From Dongia_B soli (GTDB taxonomy: Bacteria > Pseudomonadota > Alphaproteobacteria > Dongiales > Dongiaceae), in the NCBI RefSeq assembly GCF_034044715.1, contig NZ_JAXCLW010000005.1, positions 62,001-126,000 on the forward strand: a DNA stretch of 64,000 nt, given 5' to 3'. Of the stretch, positions 8,467-16,813 are shown one piece after another (the first letter of the stretch is position 1; each line of letters begins with the position of its first letter). Made by a program: the position numbers and the translations under genes. Below the pieces are notes generated by a model. The model searched no databases and was not told where the DNA came from. It saw only the letters and a program-made list of their open reading frames with translations.

Positions 8467-8916
8467 ATGACAAAGCTTCTTGCTGGTCTCGCAGGTCTCG
8501 GCGCGGCACTCGCGATAGGGTTCCTCACCACCGCAACCGCGCGGGCGGAAATGACGATTGTTGTGGTGGAACGTGCGACGACGGATGCCGTCACCGATCT
8601 TGGCGCGAAGGGCGACAGTGCGGGCGATCTGCTGACCTTCGCCAATGATATTTACGACGAACAGAACGGAAAGAAGATCGGCACCGATAACGGCTGGTGC
8701 ATCCGCACCGTGGCCGGCAAGGCCTGGGAATGCTTCTGGACAATCAGCCTGCCGAAGGGACAGATCACGGTGCAGGGCCCGTTCTATGACGCGGGCGATT
8801 CCGTGCTGGCGGTAACCGGCGGCACCGGCTCCTATACGCTCGTGCGCGGCCAGATGGGCTTGCATGCCCGCGACGACAAGGGCAGCGAATACGATTTCAA
8901 ATACAGCCTGCGGTAA
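8467..8916 (+). CDS. Exported allene-oxide-cyclase-barrel-like protein
   Basis: A 149-residue protein with an N-terminal signal peptide (about residues 1-28, ending TTATARA), so it is exported. The mature part, with ITVQGPFYDAGDSVLAVTGG and TGSYTLVRGQMGLHARD, follows the pattern of the allene-oxide-cyclase/dirigent-like beta-barrel family, whose bacterial members have no known reaction. The start is fixed by AGGAGG seven bases upstream; an upstream in-frame ATG at 8302 lacks both a signal peptide and a ribosome site. It stands alone between acetoacetate decarboxylase and nsrR. Confidence 0.75.
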   Translation: MTKLLAGLAGLGAALAIGFLTTATARAEMTIVVVERATTDAVTDLGAKGDSAGDLLTFANDIYDEQNGKKIGTDNGWCIRTVAGKAWECFWTISLPKGQITVQGPFYDAGDSVLAVTGGTGSYTLVRGQMGLHARDDKGSEYDFKYSLR

Positions 8917-8964
8917 GGTGAAAAACGAGGGCGTCTTGTTCCGGCCTTGCAGAGGGGCACAGCC

Positions 8965-9012
8965 TTGACGATTAAGCCGGTCGGTCTATAACAGGTGGAC
9001 TGAATGCATCTT
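8965..9012 (+). promoter_or_regulatory. nsrR promoter with possible NsrR half-site
   Basis: TTGACG (8965-8970) and TATAAC (8987-8992) are separated by 16 bases and form a good housekeeping promoter. AATGCATCTT at 9003-9012, at the expected transcription start, matches one half of the known NsrR box, so NsrR may repress its own gene. Confidence 0.5.
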
Positions 9013-9038
9013 ATGCCATAGTCGATCGGACGAGCACC

Positions 9039-9479
9039 TTGCGCCTGACCTTGCATACCGATTACGCCCTGCGCCTGTTGATGCTGCTCGCTTTGGAGCC
9101 GGATGAGCTGCATACGATCGAGGAGATTGCCTCGCGCTATCGCATCTCGCGCAACCACCTGATGAAGGTGACGCAGACCCTGGCGAGCGCCGGTTTCGTC
9201 GACAGCCTGCGCGGGCGGGGTGGGGGATTGCGCCTCGGCAAGCCGGGCGGGGAGATCATCCTTGGCGATGTGGTGCGGGCGACCGAGGACGGGTTCAATC
9301 TGGTCGAATGCTTCGACCGCAAGTCGAATACCTGCGTCGTTGCGCCGGTCTGCGGCCTGCGCGGACCCCTGGAAGAGGCCACATTGGCTTTCCTGGCCGC
9401 CTTGGACCGCTATTCCCTGGCCGATCTCGTGGCCAATCCGGGGTCGATGCGACGCATGAAGATGCTTCTCGCCGGTTAA
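9039..9479 (+). CDS. nsrR: Rrf2-family nitric-oxide-sensing repressor NsrR
   Basis: A 146-residue Rrf2-type repressor. The winged helix begins MRLTLHTDYALRLLMLLALE and has the recognition region YRISRNHLMKVTQTLA; three cysteines at residues 91, 99 and 105 are placed as in NsrR proteins, where they hold an iron-sulphur cluster that nitric oxide destroys. TTG is the start because no ATG is in frame before it and the family begins exactly here. The next genes, a truncated haemoglobin and alternative oxidase, are known members of NsrR regulons, which supports the name. Confidence 0.88.
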   Translation: MRLTLHTDYALRLLMLLALEPDELHTIEEIASRYRISRNHLMKVTQTLASAGFVDSLRGRGGGLRLGKPGGEIILGDVVRATEDGFNLVECFDRKSNTCVVAPVCGLRGPLEEATLAFLAALDRYSLADLVANPGSMRRMKMLLAG

Positions 9480-9570
9480 CCGGCGGCGGCTCCAGTCATT
9501 CAGGTTTCTGTCGGGCAGAATGCCCCAGGTGCAAAAAACCTGTTGTCTCCGCCGGTTTTGCTCCCAAAAT

Positions 9571-9587
9571 AGGTACTAACGATACCT
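9571..9587. promoter_or_regulatory. Inverted repeat in the truncated-haemoglobin promoter region
   Basis: AGGTA and TACCT are separated by seven bases, 30 bp before the haemoglobin start. The site could be the operator for NsrR or another Rrf2 protein, although it does not match the enterobacterial NsrR box. Confidence 0.35.
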
Positions 9588-9616
9588 CTTTAAATCAATG
9601 ACAAAGCAGGCCGGCG

Positions 9617-10105
9617 ATGACTTTGCCGATACGATCCGGGCAATTGGCGGAACGCCCCGAAAAGCGGGCGCAGATCACCGCGGCGATCCAGGCGGAAACC
9701 GGGATTGATGAGACGATGATCAAGCGCCTGGTCCACCGGTTTTACGACGCCGTCCGTGCCGACGATCTGCTGGGGCCGGTCTTCGCCGCGCGGATTTCCG
9801 ATTGGGAACCGCATCTGGCGCGCATGTGCGAGTTCTGGTCATCGGTCGCCCTGATGAGCGGCCGCTATCACGGCCAGCCGATGCAAAAGCACATGCCTCT
9901 TCCCATCCATGCCGATCATTTCGACCGCTGGCTGAACCTGTTCGAGGCGGCAGCCAAGGAAGTCTGCCCGCCCGCCGCCGTCACGCATTTCATGGAACGC
10001 GCGCGACGCATCGCGGAAAGCCTGGAACTTGGCATTGCCGGCATGAACGGCGTCCTGCTGGGCAAGGGCGATCGCTATCGCCCGGCGGCGGCAAAGTCGG
10101 ATTGA
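9617..10105 (+). CDS. Group III truncated haemoglobin
   Basis: A 162-residue globin of the truncated group III type (Campylobacter Ctb-like). The B helix has VHRFYDAVRADDLLGPVFAA and the proximal-histidine region is PIHADHFDRWLNLFEAA; WEPHLARMCEFWSSVALMSG is also typical. Such proteins bind oxygen and nitric oxide and take part in nitrosative stress defence. It sits 138 bp downstream of nsrR on the same strand with an inverted repeat in between, and 88 bp before alternative oxidase. An N-terminal extension of about 25 residues precedes the globin fold. Confidence 0.85.
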   Translation: MTLPIRSGQLAERPEKRAQITAAIQAETGIDETMIKRLVHRFYDAVRADDLLGPVFAARISDWEPHLARMCEFWSSVALMSGRYHGQPMQKHMPLPIHADHFDRWLNLFEAAAKEVCPPAAVTHFMERARRIAESLELGIAGMNGVLLGKGDRYRPAAAKSD

Positions 10106-10192
10106 GCCTGGGGAACCAACCCGGCCTTGCCGGCAGCGCCGGTCGGCAAACGCCATGTTGGGGGCAACGGCGTGTGGAGAAGAGGGGGCATC

Positions 10193-10860
10193 ATGACTGC
10201 TTCGAAACTGGTCGATCTGGCCGTTCATCATAAGCCGATGGGGCTGGGTGATCGCGTGGCTTTCGCTTTCGTCAAAGTGCGCGCTTCTGCGCCGATACCT
10301 TCTTCGCCAAGCGCTATGGCCACCGGGCGATCGTGCTGGAAACCGTCGCCGCCGTGCCCGGCATGGTGGGGGCGACGCTGACCCATCTGAAATGCCTGCG
10401 CCGCATCTGCGACGACAAAGGCTGGATCCGAACCTTGCTGGATGAGGCCGAGAATGAGCGCATGCATCTGATGACTTTCATCGAAATCGCCAAGCCGAAT
10501 TGGCTGGAACGCACGCTCATCCTGCTGGTCCAGGGCGGCTTCTATAACGTCTTCTTCCTGCTCTACCTGATCTCGCCAAAAACCGCGCATCGCGTGGTCG
10601 GCTATTTCGAGGAAGAGGCGGTGATCAGCTATACGCAATATCTGGCGGAGATCGACGCAGGGCGGCATGAAAATGTCCCGGCGCCCCAGATCGCCAAGAC
10701 CTATTGGCACCTGCCGGAAAATGCCACCTTGCGCGATGTGGTGATCGCCGTACGGGCCGATGAAGCCGGTCACCGCGATGTCAATCACGGCTTTGCCAAT
10801 GAGCTGAACGGCGATATCTCGCCGGCAGCCCCGGTTGCGCCGGACCGCGAGGCGGCTTGA
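10193..10860 (+). pseudogene. aox: Alternative oxidase, interrupted by a frameshift
   Basis: Cyanide- and NO-resistant ubiquinol oxidase, a di-iron membrane enzyme. The reading frame opens at ATG 10193 after GAGGGGG with HHKPMGLGDRVAFAFVKV, then loses one base near 10280; the homologous sequence RFCADTFFAKRYGHRAIVLE continues in another frame and runs to 10860. All iron ligands are in the second part: LET, NERMH, the EEEA region and DEAGHRDVNH, with a helical hairpin between. A GTG at 10333 could start only a shortened protein. The lesion may be real decay or a sequencing error. Alternative oxidase is NsrR-controlled in Vibrio fischeri. Confidence 0.8.
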
Positions 10861-10883
10861 GACTGATCTAGCGGTTTGAGAAG

Positions 10884-10921
10884 AAAGGCGGCAGAAGCGA
10901 TATCGCTTCTGCCGCCTTTTT
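10884..10921. terminator. Bidirectional terminator between aox and the phosphatase gene
   Basis: A perfect 36-bp palindrome (10884-10919) beginning AAAGGCGGCAGAAGCGAT has A and T runs at both ends. It can stop transcription from both convergent genes. Confidence 0.85.
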
Positions 10922-10946
10922 CTTTGCCTGCCTTGCTATGGGGGGC

Positions 10947-11504
10947 TTAGCGCGTGATCGCCCATTCCACGACTTCGCAGTTCTTCAACTGGCGGCCGAC
11001 CAGGCGATAGAAGAAATCGCCATGGCCGATCACCGCGATGCGCTTTTCCGCGCGGGCGGCGATCATCTCCTTGAAGCTGGCGACGCGGTCGAGCAGGACA
11101 TGTTCCGGTTCGCGCGCGAAGCCGTGTTCGCAAAGCGGCCCATCGACATGCCACCAGGGATCGCTGAGATGGGCGAAATCCAGAGTCGGGAATTCGCTGG
11201 CGAGATCGCGGATGCTGCGGCCGATATCGCAGCTGCTGTTCAGCCATTCGCGATGCAAGGCATCGACGATGATCGGGGCGCGCGTAGCGAAAATACCCGT
11301 GGCTGTCTGGATGGCGCGGGTGAGGGGCGAGGCGATCACCAGATCGAAATGCTGGCTTGCCAGTGCCTCCCGCGTCGCGGCCACCTGTTGAAGCCCGATC
11401 TCGCTTAACCGTGCATCGAAATGCATCGGATCTTCGCCGGTCGCTTCGTAATGCGCGTTGAAGGTCGATTGGCCGTGGCGGATCAGGTGGATGGTATCGG
11501 GCAT
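10947..11504 (-). CDS. Histidine phosphatase (phosphoglycerate-mutase-like)
   Basis: A 185-residue member of the histidine phosphatase superfamily. The phosphorylated histidine lies in IHLIRHGQSTFN at the N-terminus, the arginine motif in IASPLTRAIQTA, and the second histidine in IAVIGHGDFFYRL. The substrate may be a phosphosugar or another phosphate ester; sequence alone does not tell. ATG 11504 is preferred because it places the RHG motif at the usual distance and has GAGAGAG upstream. It converges with aox across a shared terminator. Confidence 0.85.
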   Translation of the reverse strand: MPDTIHLIRHGQSTFNAHYEATGEDPMHFDARLSEIGLQQVAATREALASQHFDLVIASPLTRAIQTATGIFATRAPIIVDALHREWLNSSCDIGRSIRDLASEFPTLDFAHLSDPWWHVDGPLCEHGFAREPEHVLLDRVASFKEMIAARAEKRIAVIGHGDFFYRLVGRQLKNCEVVEWAITR

Positions 11505-11676
11505 GACTCTCTCGTCGATATTTTGCACCGGTTATATAGGCGGCTTTGGTGAAGATATGAAGTCGAAGCCGCGCCCGTTCCCGTCAAGCCTGACATCTTG
11601 ATTTTTTATGCGCGCAAAAGTTATATTTCTGGTATTAAATTCCCTTTAAGAGATATAGTGGAACTGGGGAAGCGGA

Positions 11677-12378
11677 ATGCTGAGACGCATCATCCTGCCG
11701 GCTTTGGCCTTGCTCGGCCTGGCATTGAGCCTCGCCGGCTGCACCTCGATCTTCCACGCCAATGTCAGCTCATTTCAGCAATTGCCGCCCGGCCTGCAGG
11801 GCAAGACGATAATCGTCGTCGCCCCGGCGGATCAGCAGGACAGCATGGAATTCATCGCCTACCGGCCGGTCTTGGAAGCCCGGCTGGCGAAGCAGGGCTT
11901 CGTCGTGACGCGCGATGCCGATATGGCCGATCTTATCGCCGGTGTGCTCTATGGCATCGATGACGGCAAGACCAGCAGCTACAGCTATATGGCGCCGATC
12001 TATGGCACGATTTCGGGTGGCGGCACGGCGGATTATTCGGGCACGGTGAATACGCCGAATGGGCCGGTCCCATATCGGGGAACCGTCGATGTGCCGGAGC
12101 AGCGTGGCGTCATCGGTTATGAACCGAGGACCGTCACCGAGACCACCTATCTGCGACATTTGCAGCTGATGATCCTGGATGCCCACGATCTCTCGCGGCA
12201 CGATGCCCTCTATCTCGGCAAGGTCGTGTCGACCGGCCGGTGCTCCTCGCTGCCGGCTGTCTTCGATAAATTGGTTGAGGCGCTGTTTGAGGATTGGCCC
12301 GGCACGAATAATGCCGTTCGCCAGGTCAGGCTAAGCGCCGGCGACATCGAATGCGGCGGTTTAACGGGCGCGCTGTGA
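11677..12378 (+). CDS. Lipoprotein of unknown function (DUF4136-like)
   Basis: A 233-residue protein with a signal peptide and lipobox (LSLAGC, cysteine at about residue 22), so it is probably anchored in the envelope. The mature part (IIVVAPADQQDSMEFIAYRP, then ADLIAGVLYGIDDGK and FEDWPG near the end) resembles the DUF4136 type, in which a variable strand-rich middle is followed by a final helix. No enzymatic motif is visible. An AT-rich stretch at 11590-11660 before the gene is probably its promoter. The start follows GGGGAAGCG. Confidence 0.7.
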   Translation: MLRRIILPALALLGLALSLAGCTSIFHANVSSFQQLPPGLQGKTIIVVAPADQQDSMEFIAYRPVLEARLAKQGFVVTRDADMADLIAGVLYGIDDGKTSSYSYMAPIYGTISGGGTADYSGTVNTPNGPVPYRGTVDVPEQRGVIGYEPRTVTETTYLRHLQLMILDAHDLSRHDALYLGKVVSTGRCSSLPAVFDKLVEALFEDWPGTNNAVRQVRLSAGDIECGGLTGAL

Positions 12379-12397
12379 CCTGGGGCCCTGAGGCGGC

Positions 12398-12685
12398 TCA
12401 GCCCCGGTGCTTCTTCCGGCCGGCTTTCGCCGTCTCTATATTGACGGCGGCATCTTCACTGTGCGGACAGGCGGCATTGGGAATCCAACCGGGGGGATCG
12501 CTGGCGGGGAAAGAATCGATCGAGGCGGTCATGACGCAATCCTGCCGGTCCCGCTCGGAATAGCCCTGGACCAGCTCTTCGCCGGCCTCGGCATGCCAAG
12601 TCTCGTCGCTCTTGCTGCCTGCAAGTTCCGGCCGCGCGGCGCGGCTCTTGCTTTGGCCGGTCTTGCGTTTGGCATGCTGTACCAT
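12398..12685 (-). CDS. Small hydrophilic protein with a SFPASDPP motif
   Basis: A 95-residue, very polar protein with many lysine, arginine, serine and glutamate residues and no membrane segment. Its centre, TASIDSFPASDPPGW, is the signature of small alphaproteobacterial proteins without known function. GAGG precedes the start at 12685; the frame is open further upstream but without family likeness. A good EcfG-type promoter lies at 12754-12778, about 70 bp upstream, so the gene probably belongs to the general stress response. Confidence 0.7.
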   Translation of the reverse strand: MVQHAKRKTGQSKSRAARPELAGSKSDETWHAEAGEELVQGYSERDRQDCVMTASIDSFPASDPPGWIPNAACPHSEDAAVNIETAKAGRKKHRG

Positions 12686-12753
12686 CTTCGCCTCACTAGC
12701 CGTGATACGGAATGCCGGCTCCGGCAATATCGAAGCCCGAATTCGTGTACTGG

Positions 12754-12778
12754 AACACGATCTGGAAAGGAAAGTTCC
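12754..12778 (-). promoter_or_regulatory. Candidate sigma-EcfG promoter of the small SFPASDPP gene
   Basis: GGAAC, 16 bases, TGTT on the minus strand, in the gap between the cyclase gene and the small gene it would serve. Confidence 0.5.
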
Positions 12779-12824
12779 GGGAAAGCGCGGCCATTCCCCG
12801 GTGTTCACTGTCAATCCGGCGTGT

Positions 12825-14024
12825 TCATTCCGTTTCGTCGACAGCGAAGATGCGCTGCTCGCCATCGATATCGCGCAGGACATGATGGCCAAGATCCATC
12901 AATTTGCACGAGCAGGTATCGGCGAAGGTTTCCGAGACCAGCAAACGCTGGCCGAGCTGTTTGGTCAGTTCCTGCAGACGAGCGGCGCGATTGACGGCCG
13001 GACCGATCACCGTGAAATCGAGGCGGGTCGGTGCGCCGATATTGCCATAGGCAACTTCTCCGACATGCAGGACCAGGCCGTAATCCAGCGGCGGCAATCC
13101 CTCCATCCGGCGGGCTTCGTTGATCTGGACAGCGGTCGTACCGAATTCCCGGGCGGCGCTTAAGGCGCGGCCACAGGTATCCTGGATGCCCTTCTCATCA
13201 CCCATGATGGGAAAAATGGCCAGCACCGCATCGCCGATGAATTTCAGGACCTCGCCGCCATGGTTTTCGATCACCGCGACCATCGGTTTCAGCCAGCTGT
13301 TCAGCCCCTGGATCACATCGGCGATCGAAGCTTCCTCCGAAAAACGGGTGAAGCCGCGCATATCGGCCAGCCAGATCGCCGCCTGGATATGCTCAACCTG
13401 GCCGAGCTCGATCTGGCCATCGGTGATGCGCTCGCCGCTCCGCGGCCCGATATAGATGTCGAGCAGGTCGACGGCGAGACGGCGTAGCACATGGCGTTCG
13501 GCATAGGGGCTGAAGAGCAGGGCGGCGAGCTTCAGATCGTCGATCTGTCGCTCGGTGAAGCCGTCCGGCATTTGCGTGGCGAATGAAACCACAGCGGTGC
13601 GACGCTTTTCCAGGAAAGGCAGGGGGATCATCACATAGTCGGTGGCACCGGACTGCCGTAAATCTTCAAGCAGCGGTATATCCGGGCTTGGCCGATCGAG
13701 GCGCCGGCGGAAAGTTTCATTGGTTTCATCGACGATGCGCGTCGGACTGTTCGTGTAATCCGGCGATTGCATGACCTCGCTGCGTTGGGCGTCACGGACG
13801 GTGAGGTTGTCGTCCTTCCAGACCAGCATGATGCCTACCTGTTCGGGATGCAGCACCTCCAACCCTAACTGGCCGCGCCAGAGCGGCAGATCGCGCCGGC
13901 GCAATTCGTTGCAAAAGGCGGAAAACAGCGTTTTCAGATCGCGGCGTTCCAGCGCCTCGCGGGCCAGCCAGCGTCCCAAGCCATTGCAGGTTTCGCTTTC
14001 CGCGCCTATCAGGTTTTCCAGCAT
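12825..14024 (-). CDS. Class III adenylate/guanylate cyclase with N-terminal sensory domain
   Basis: A 399-residue soluble protein. The C-terminal half (about 210-390) is a class III nucleotide cyclase catalytic domain: metal-binding aspartates in WLADMRGFTRFSEE and KFIGDAVLAIFP, and the dimer-interface motif DFTVIGPAVNRAARL. The N-terminal half (about 1-185) looks like a GAF-type sensor domain and has no membrane segment. It probably makes cyclic AMP in response to a cytosolic signal. This architecture is frequent in Rhizobiales and Rhodospirillales. Cyclic GMP production is not excluded. Confidence 0.88.
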   Translation of the reverse strand: MLENLIGAESETCNGLGRWLAREALERRDLKTLFSAFCNELRRRDLPLWRGQLGLEVLHPEQVGIMLVWKDDNLTVRDAQRSEVMQSPDYTNSPTRIVDETNETFRRRLDRPSPDIPLLEDLRQSGATDYVMIPLPFLEKRRTAVVSFATQMPDGFTERQIDDLKLAALLFSPYAERHVLRRLAVDLLDIYIGPRSGERITDGQIELGQVEHIQAAIWLADMRGFTRFSEEASIADVIQGLNSWLKPMVAVIENHGGEVLKFIGDAVLAIFPIMGDEKGIQDTCGRALSAAREFGTTAVQINEARRMEGLPPLDYGLVLHVGEVAYGNIGAPTRLDFTVIGPAVNRAARLQELTKQLGQRLLVSETFADTCSCKLMDLGHHVLRDIDGEQRIFAVDETE

Positions 14025-14153
14025 CCGGCGAGCCCTTGCATCCGACCGACGTCAATTTGTCCGAACCGCGCCAGTGAGTCGATTGATTGCGCTGGCTCGC
14101 GCGCTCGATGCGCGCGTTAATCTATCAAACTTTCTACGATAATGACGCCAGTT

Positions 14154-14654
14154 CTACTCGAAATATTTCACATTGTTGTAAAGCTGGCTCGAAAAGGGCT
14201 CCAGCTTGCCGAAGTCTTCCAGCGCCAGAAACTGCGCCACCTCCGTGCCGCCCTTGGTCAACGGAAAGAGGCCGAACTCATAAGTGAAGCTGCCGCCCTC
14301 CACCGTGGGCGAAGTGACCTCGCCATAGACCGGTATCCTTTCGCGGTAGCAGAGCTGGTAATGGCCATACCAGTCTTCCTTGACCTCCGGCCGCAGCAAT
14401 TCATCGAGATAGCGGCCGGTGAAATCGATTCCCGAAACCCGTACGACGCGCGTTCCGACCAGGCGATAGCGAATGCGAAAGGGGTCAAATTCGGGTTCAG
14501 AAATGAGAATATTGGGCAACAGCTCTTTCAGCTCCAGCGGATCGATATCCCGCCGGTCCGGTATGTCGCCTCCTGCCCGCTTGCTTTGCCAGTAATCGTG
14601 CAGCTTCCGCAACAGCGGACTGCCGACGCGTTCGAGTTCACGCCAGCATGGCAT
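14154..14654 (-). CDS. PAS-domain protein (PF07310 type)
   Basis: A 166-residue protein that consists of a single PAS fold of the kind found as stand-alone proteins in Rhodospirillales. Recognisable parts are LRKLHDYWQSKRAGGDIPDR, RYRLVGTRVVRVSGIDFTGR and YLDELLRPEVKEDW. These proteins have no output domain and unknown partners. It lies 129 bp upstream of the cyclase gene on the same strand and may be its cytosolic signalling neighbour, although there is room for a separate promoter. Confidence 0.8.
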   Translation of the reverse strand: MPCWRELERVGSPLLRKLHDYWQSKRAGGDIPDRRDIDPLELKELLPNILISEPEFDPFRIRYRLVGTRVVRVSGIDFTGRYLDELLRPEVKEDWYGHYQLCYRERIPVYGEVTSPTVEGGSFTYEFGLFPLTKGGTEVAQFLALEDFGKLEPFSSQLYNNVKYFE

Positions 14655-15045
14655 TATCAGCCCAACGACTAAGCATTATTCCCCACCCAGTTCTATTTTC
14701 CTGTCGGTCTTTTGCTGTCTCGCCGGACGAGTCACCAAGTCGAGCTCAACTTCCGGTACACAGCCGTCGCCGATTCTGTCGCAATCAGTTTATCCCTAGT
14801 TGCAGGCGAGATACAGATAGAGGTTTTGCCCGATTTTTTTCGTCGATCAGGGCGCAAGAGGGGGAACGCAGCCGCAGATGGAGGTGTTACACCGCTGCCG
14901 GGGCGAGCCATGCGCGTTGGGCTGATGCAGCCTATCGAGAAGCCCGGCCTAAGCAAATGATCCTCAGGACGAATGCCGGGGATCAACCTCGGGGGGATCA
15001 ACCGCCGGGATGGGGTGAGGCGCATTAATCAGCGAGAGGAGAATC
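14655..15045. other. Gene-free stretch with a weak EcfG-like match
   Basis: No gene is supported. GGAAC at 14863-14867 is followed after 17 bases by TGTT on the plus strand, but it lies about 158 bp before the methyltransferase and may be chance. The 15035-15042 GAGAGGAG serves as ribosome site of that gene. Confidence 0.4.
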
Positions 15046-15759
15046 ATGTCGCAGGCAACCGATTTCCACCGCGGTGCTTATGCCGATGGATCCTATCTGG
15101 ATCTGACCGGCGGCACCTGGCATTTGCAGGATTCGCAAATGAAGGCCGGCTGGATCATGAAACTTCTCGCCAGTCACCCTGAGGCGAAGGTTAACACTGT
15201 CTGCGAAATCGGCTGCGGCGCCGGCGGCATTCTCGCATCCATGCAGACGCGCATGCCGGAAACGGCGCAATTCACCGGCTATGAGATCAGCCCTCAGGCT
15301 CATGAGATGAGCCGCCAGTTCGAGAATGACCGGTGTCAATTCATTCTTGGCGATGCCTTTGCCGATCAGCGGCATTACGATCTCGTCATGGCGATCGACG
15401 TCTTCGAACATATCGAGGATTGTTTCAGCTTCCTGCGCCAGACCCATGAGAAGGGGCGCTATCAGATCTATCATGTACCGCTGGACGTACATGCGAGCGG
15501 CATCTTGCGCGGCAAAAATGCCTGGGACAGTTCAGGCCATATTCATCTCTTCACGCTGGAAACGGCGCTGAAATCCCTTGAGTTCACCAATCATCGCATC
15601 ATTGACTGGTTTCTCACCAATGGCGCGGCCGAATTGCCGAACCGCAAGGCGCGCACCAAGGTGCTGAATACGGTGCGATATGCGATGCAGAAGGCGGTAT
15701 CGGAACGTTTCGTCGCCCGGTTGCTGGGCGGGTATTCCGTGCTCATCCTGGCTGAATAA
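15046..15759 (+). CDS. Class I SAM-dependent methyltransferase
   Basis: A 237-residue methyltransferase. The SAM-binding motif I is VNTVCEIGCGAGGILASMQT, motif II is around FTGYEIS, and the acidic loop with MAIDVFEHIEDCFSFLRQ is typical of type-11/12 small-molecule methyltransferases. The C-terminal part (HLFTLETALKSLEFTNHRII) resembles enzymes acting on lipid or glycan intermediates, but the substrate is unknown. GAGGAG precedes the start; a strong terminator follows at 15802. It appears monocistronic. Confidence 0.8.
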   Translation: MSQATDFHRGAYADGSYLDLTGGTWHLQDSQMKAGWIMKLLASHPEAKVNTVCEIGCGAGGILASMQTRMPETAQFTGYEISPQAHEMSRQFENDRCQFILGDAFADQRHYDLVMAIDVFEHIEDCFSFLRQTHEKGRYQIYHVPLDVHASGILRGKNAWDSSGHIHLFTLETALKSLEFTNHRIIDWFLTNGAAELPNRKARTKVLNTVRYAMQKAVSERFVARLLGGYSVLILAE

Positions 15760-15801
15760 CCGATTTCACTTCTTTCCCGCATCGCTTGCATGCGATAAAG
15801 C

Positions 15802-15836
15802 AAGGACCGGCCGCCGGCAAGGGCGGCCGGTCCTTT
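15802..15836 (+). terminator. Terminator of the methyltransferase gene
   Basis: A perfect 14-bp stem (AAGGACCGGCCGCC and its complement) with a six-base loop, followed by a short T run. Confidence 0.8.
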
Positions 15837-15877
15837 GCCAGCCTTTTCCCATTCAACCGTTTTCGGAGATGTCCGAT

Positions 15878-16027
15878 ATGACCATCAGTGTCGTGATGCT
15901 TCAGCCGCTGATTGCCTTGCTTGCCGGCGTTCTCATTCTGATCATGCCGCGGCTGCTCAACATCATCGTCGCGCTTTATCTCATCCTGGTCGGCATCTCC
16001 GGCCTATGGCCGCATTTCATCCACTGA
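15878..16027 (+). CDS. Small membrane protein, DUF3096 type
   Basis: A 49-residue hydrophobic protein with two short membrane segments around LQPLIALLAGVLILIMPRLL and IIVALYLILVGISGLW, which is the DUF3096 pattern. The second ATG (15878) is taken as the start because GGAG lies nine bases before it, while the first ATG at 15869 touches the ribosome site. The function of the family is unknown. Its last 11 bases overlap the end of the host-attachment gene on the other strand. Confidence 0.8.
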   Translation: MTISVVMLQPLIALLAGVLILIMPRLLNIIVALYLILVGISGLWPHFIH

Positions 16028-16520
16028 GCCCGGAGACGGCAGCGGTCGCGTAATTGCCCGTGGGATCTGATTGCATGAACCACCCTGAGCCTTCGCGTTC
16101 TGCCGAGCCTGGCAAGCGTTCATGCAGCAGAGACCGGATCTCGGCGGTGATGTCCAGCGTGCTGCCCTTGGTCAGATCCTTGGCAAGTTCGGTCTGGATC
16201 AGATGGCCGAGGCGGTTGTCGATATTGTCATGCAGAACATCGAGCATCTGCGGCGGCGCGATCAGGATAAGACGCTGGAAGTCATTGCATCGCGCTGCAT
16301 CCTCCAGGCGTTGCACCATTTGGCGCACGAAGTTGCGCAAGATTGCGGTCGCGGTGGTGCTGCAGGCGGGATCGGAAGCCGGCGCTCGTTGATACGGCTC
16401 TTGCGGCCGCATGATGCCGATCGCATTCACCTTGCCATTAGCAAGACAGGACCAGATCTGCGCGTAGCGCGGACTGGCGACGAGAACCCAACTCTTCGAT
16501 TTTGGTACTGCCGCGGTCAT
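16017..16520 (-). CDS. Host-attachment family protein (baeRF/eRF1-like fold)
   Basis: A 167-residue protein of the family named for Agrobacterium attachment genes, which is related to bacterial release-factor-like domains. The characteristic start is SWVLVASPRYAQIWSCLANG, and the core RLILIAPPQMLDVLHDNI with ELAKDLTKGSTLDITAEIRS follows. The true biochemical role is not settled; a link to ribosomes or stress has been proposed for the superfamily. The middle part (about residues 38-60) is less family-like than the ends. The gene converges with the DUF3096 gene with a short overlap. Confidence 0.75.
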   Translation of the reverse strand: MTAAVPKSKSWVLVASPRYAQIWSCLANGKVNAIGIMRPQEPYQRAPASDPACSTTATAILRNFVRQMVQRLEDAARCNDFQRLILIAPPQMLDVLHDNIDNRLGHLIQTELAKDLTKGSTLDITAEIRSLLHERLPGSAEREGSGWFMQSDPTGNYATAAVSGLSG

Positions 16521-16813
16521 TCATCACCTTTGCCAATGGGCTCCGATAGCGGAGCACGAACGCAAGACGGAGAAATGCAGCACAAGCAGCCCTAACATAA
16601 GAGCGCGGCGGCGCCCAAATGCCAAGGAAAAAGCTGCCTTATAGTGAGAAGAATCACAGGTGACACCACCATTTCCCCACGACAGTAATTTCGTGGCGGC
16701 CGAAATGTTCCATCATGATCGTCGCGGTGATGCCCACCGCAATGAAAAAATTAATTTCCGGGTTAATTAAGGGGGAACGTCACCGTTTTTTCACAGACGG
16801 TGGGACGCTGCGA

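Noticed and set aside
14863..14888. EcfG promoter for the methyltransferase at 15046
   Set aside because: GGAAC-N17-TGTT is present, but about 158 bp from the start, and the gene type is not typical of the regulon.
16625..16720. Short minus-strand frame with GITATIMMEHFGRHEITVVG
   Set aside because: It looks somewhat like a membrane-protein end but has no start, no ribosome site and only about 45 codons.
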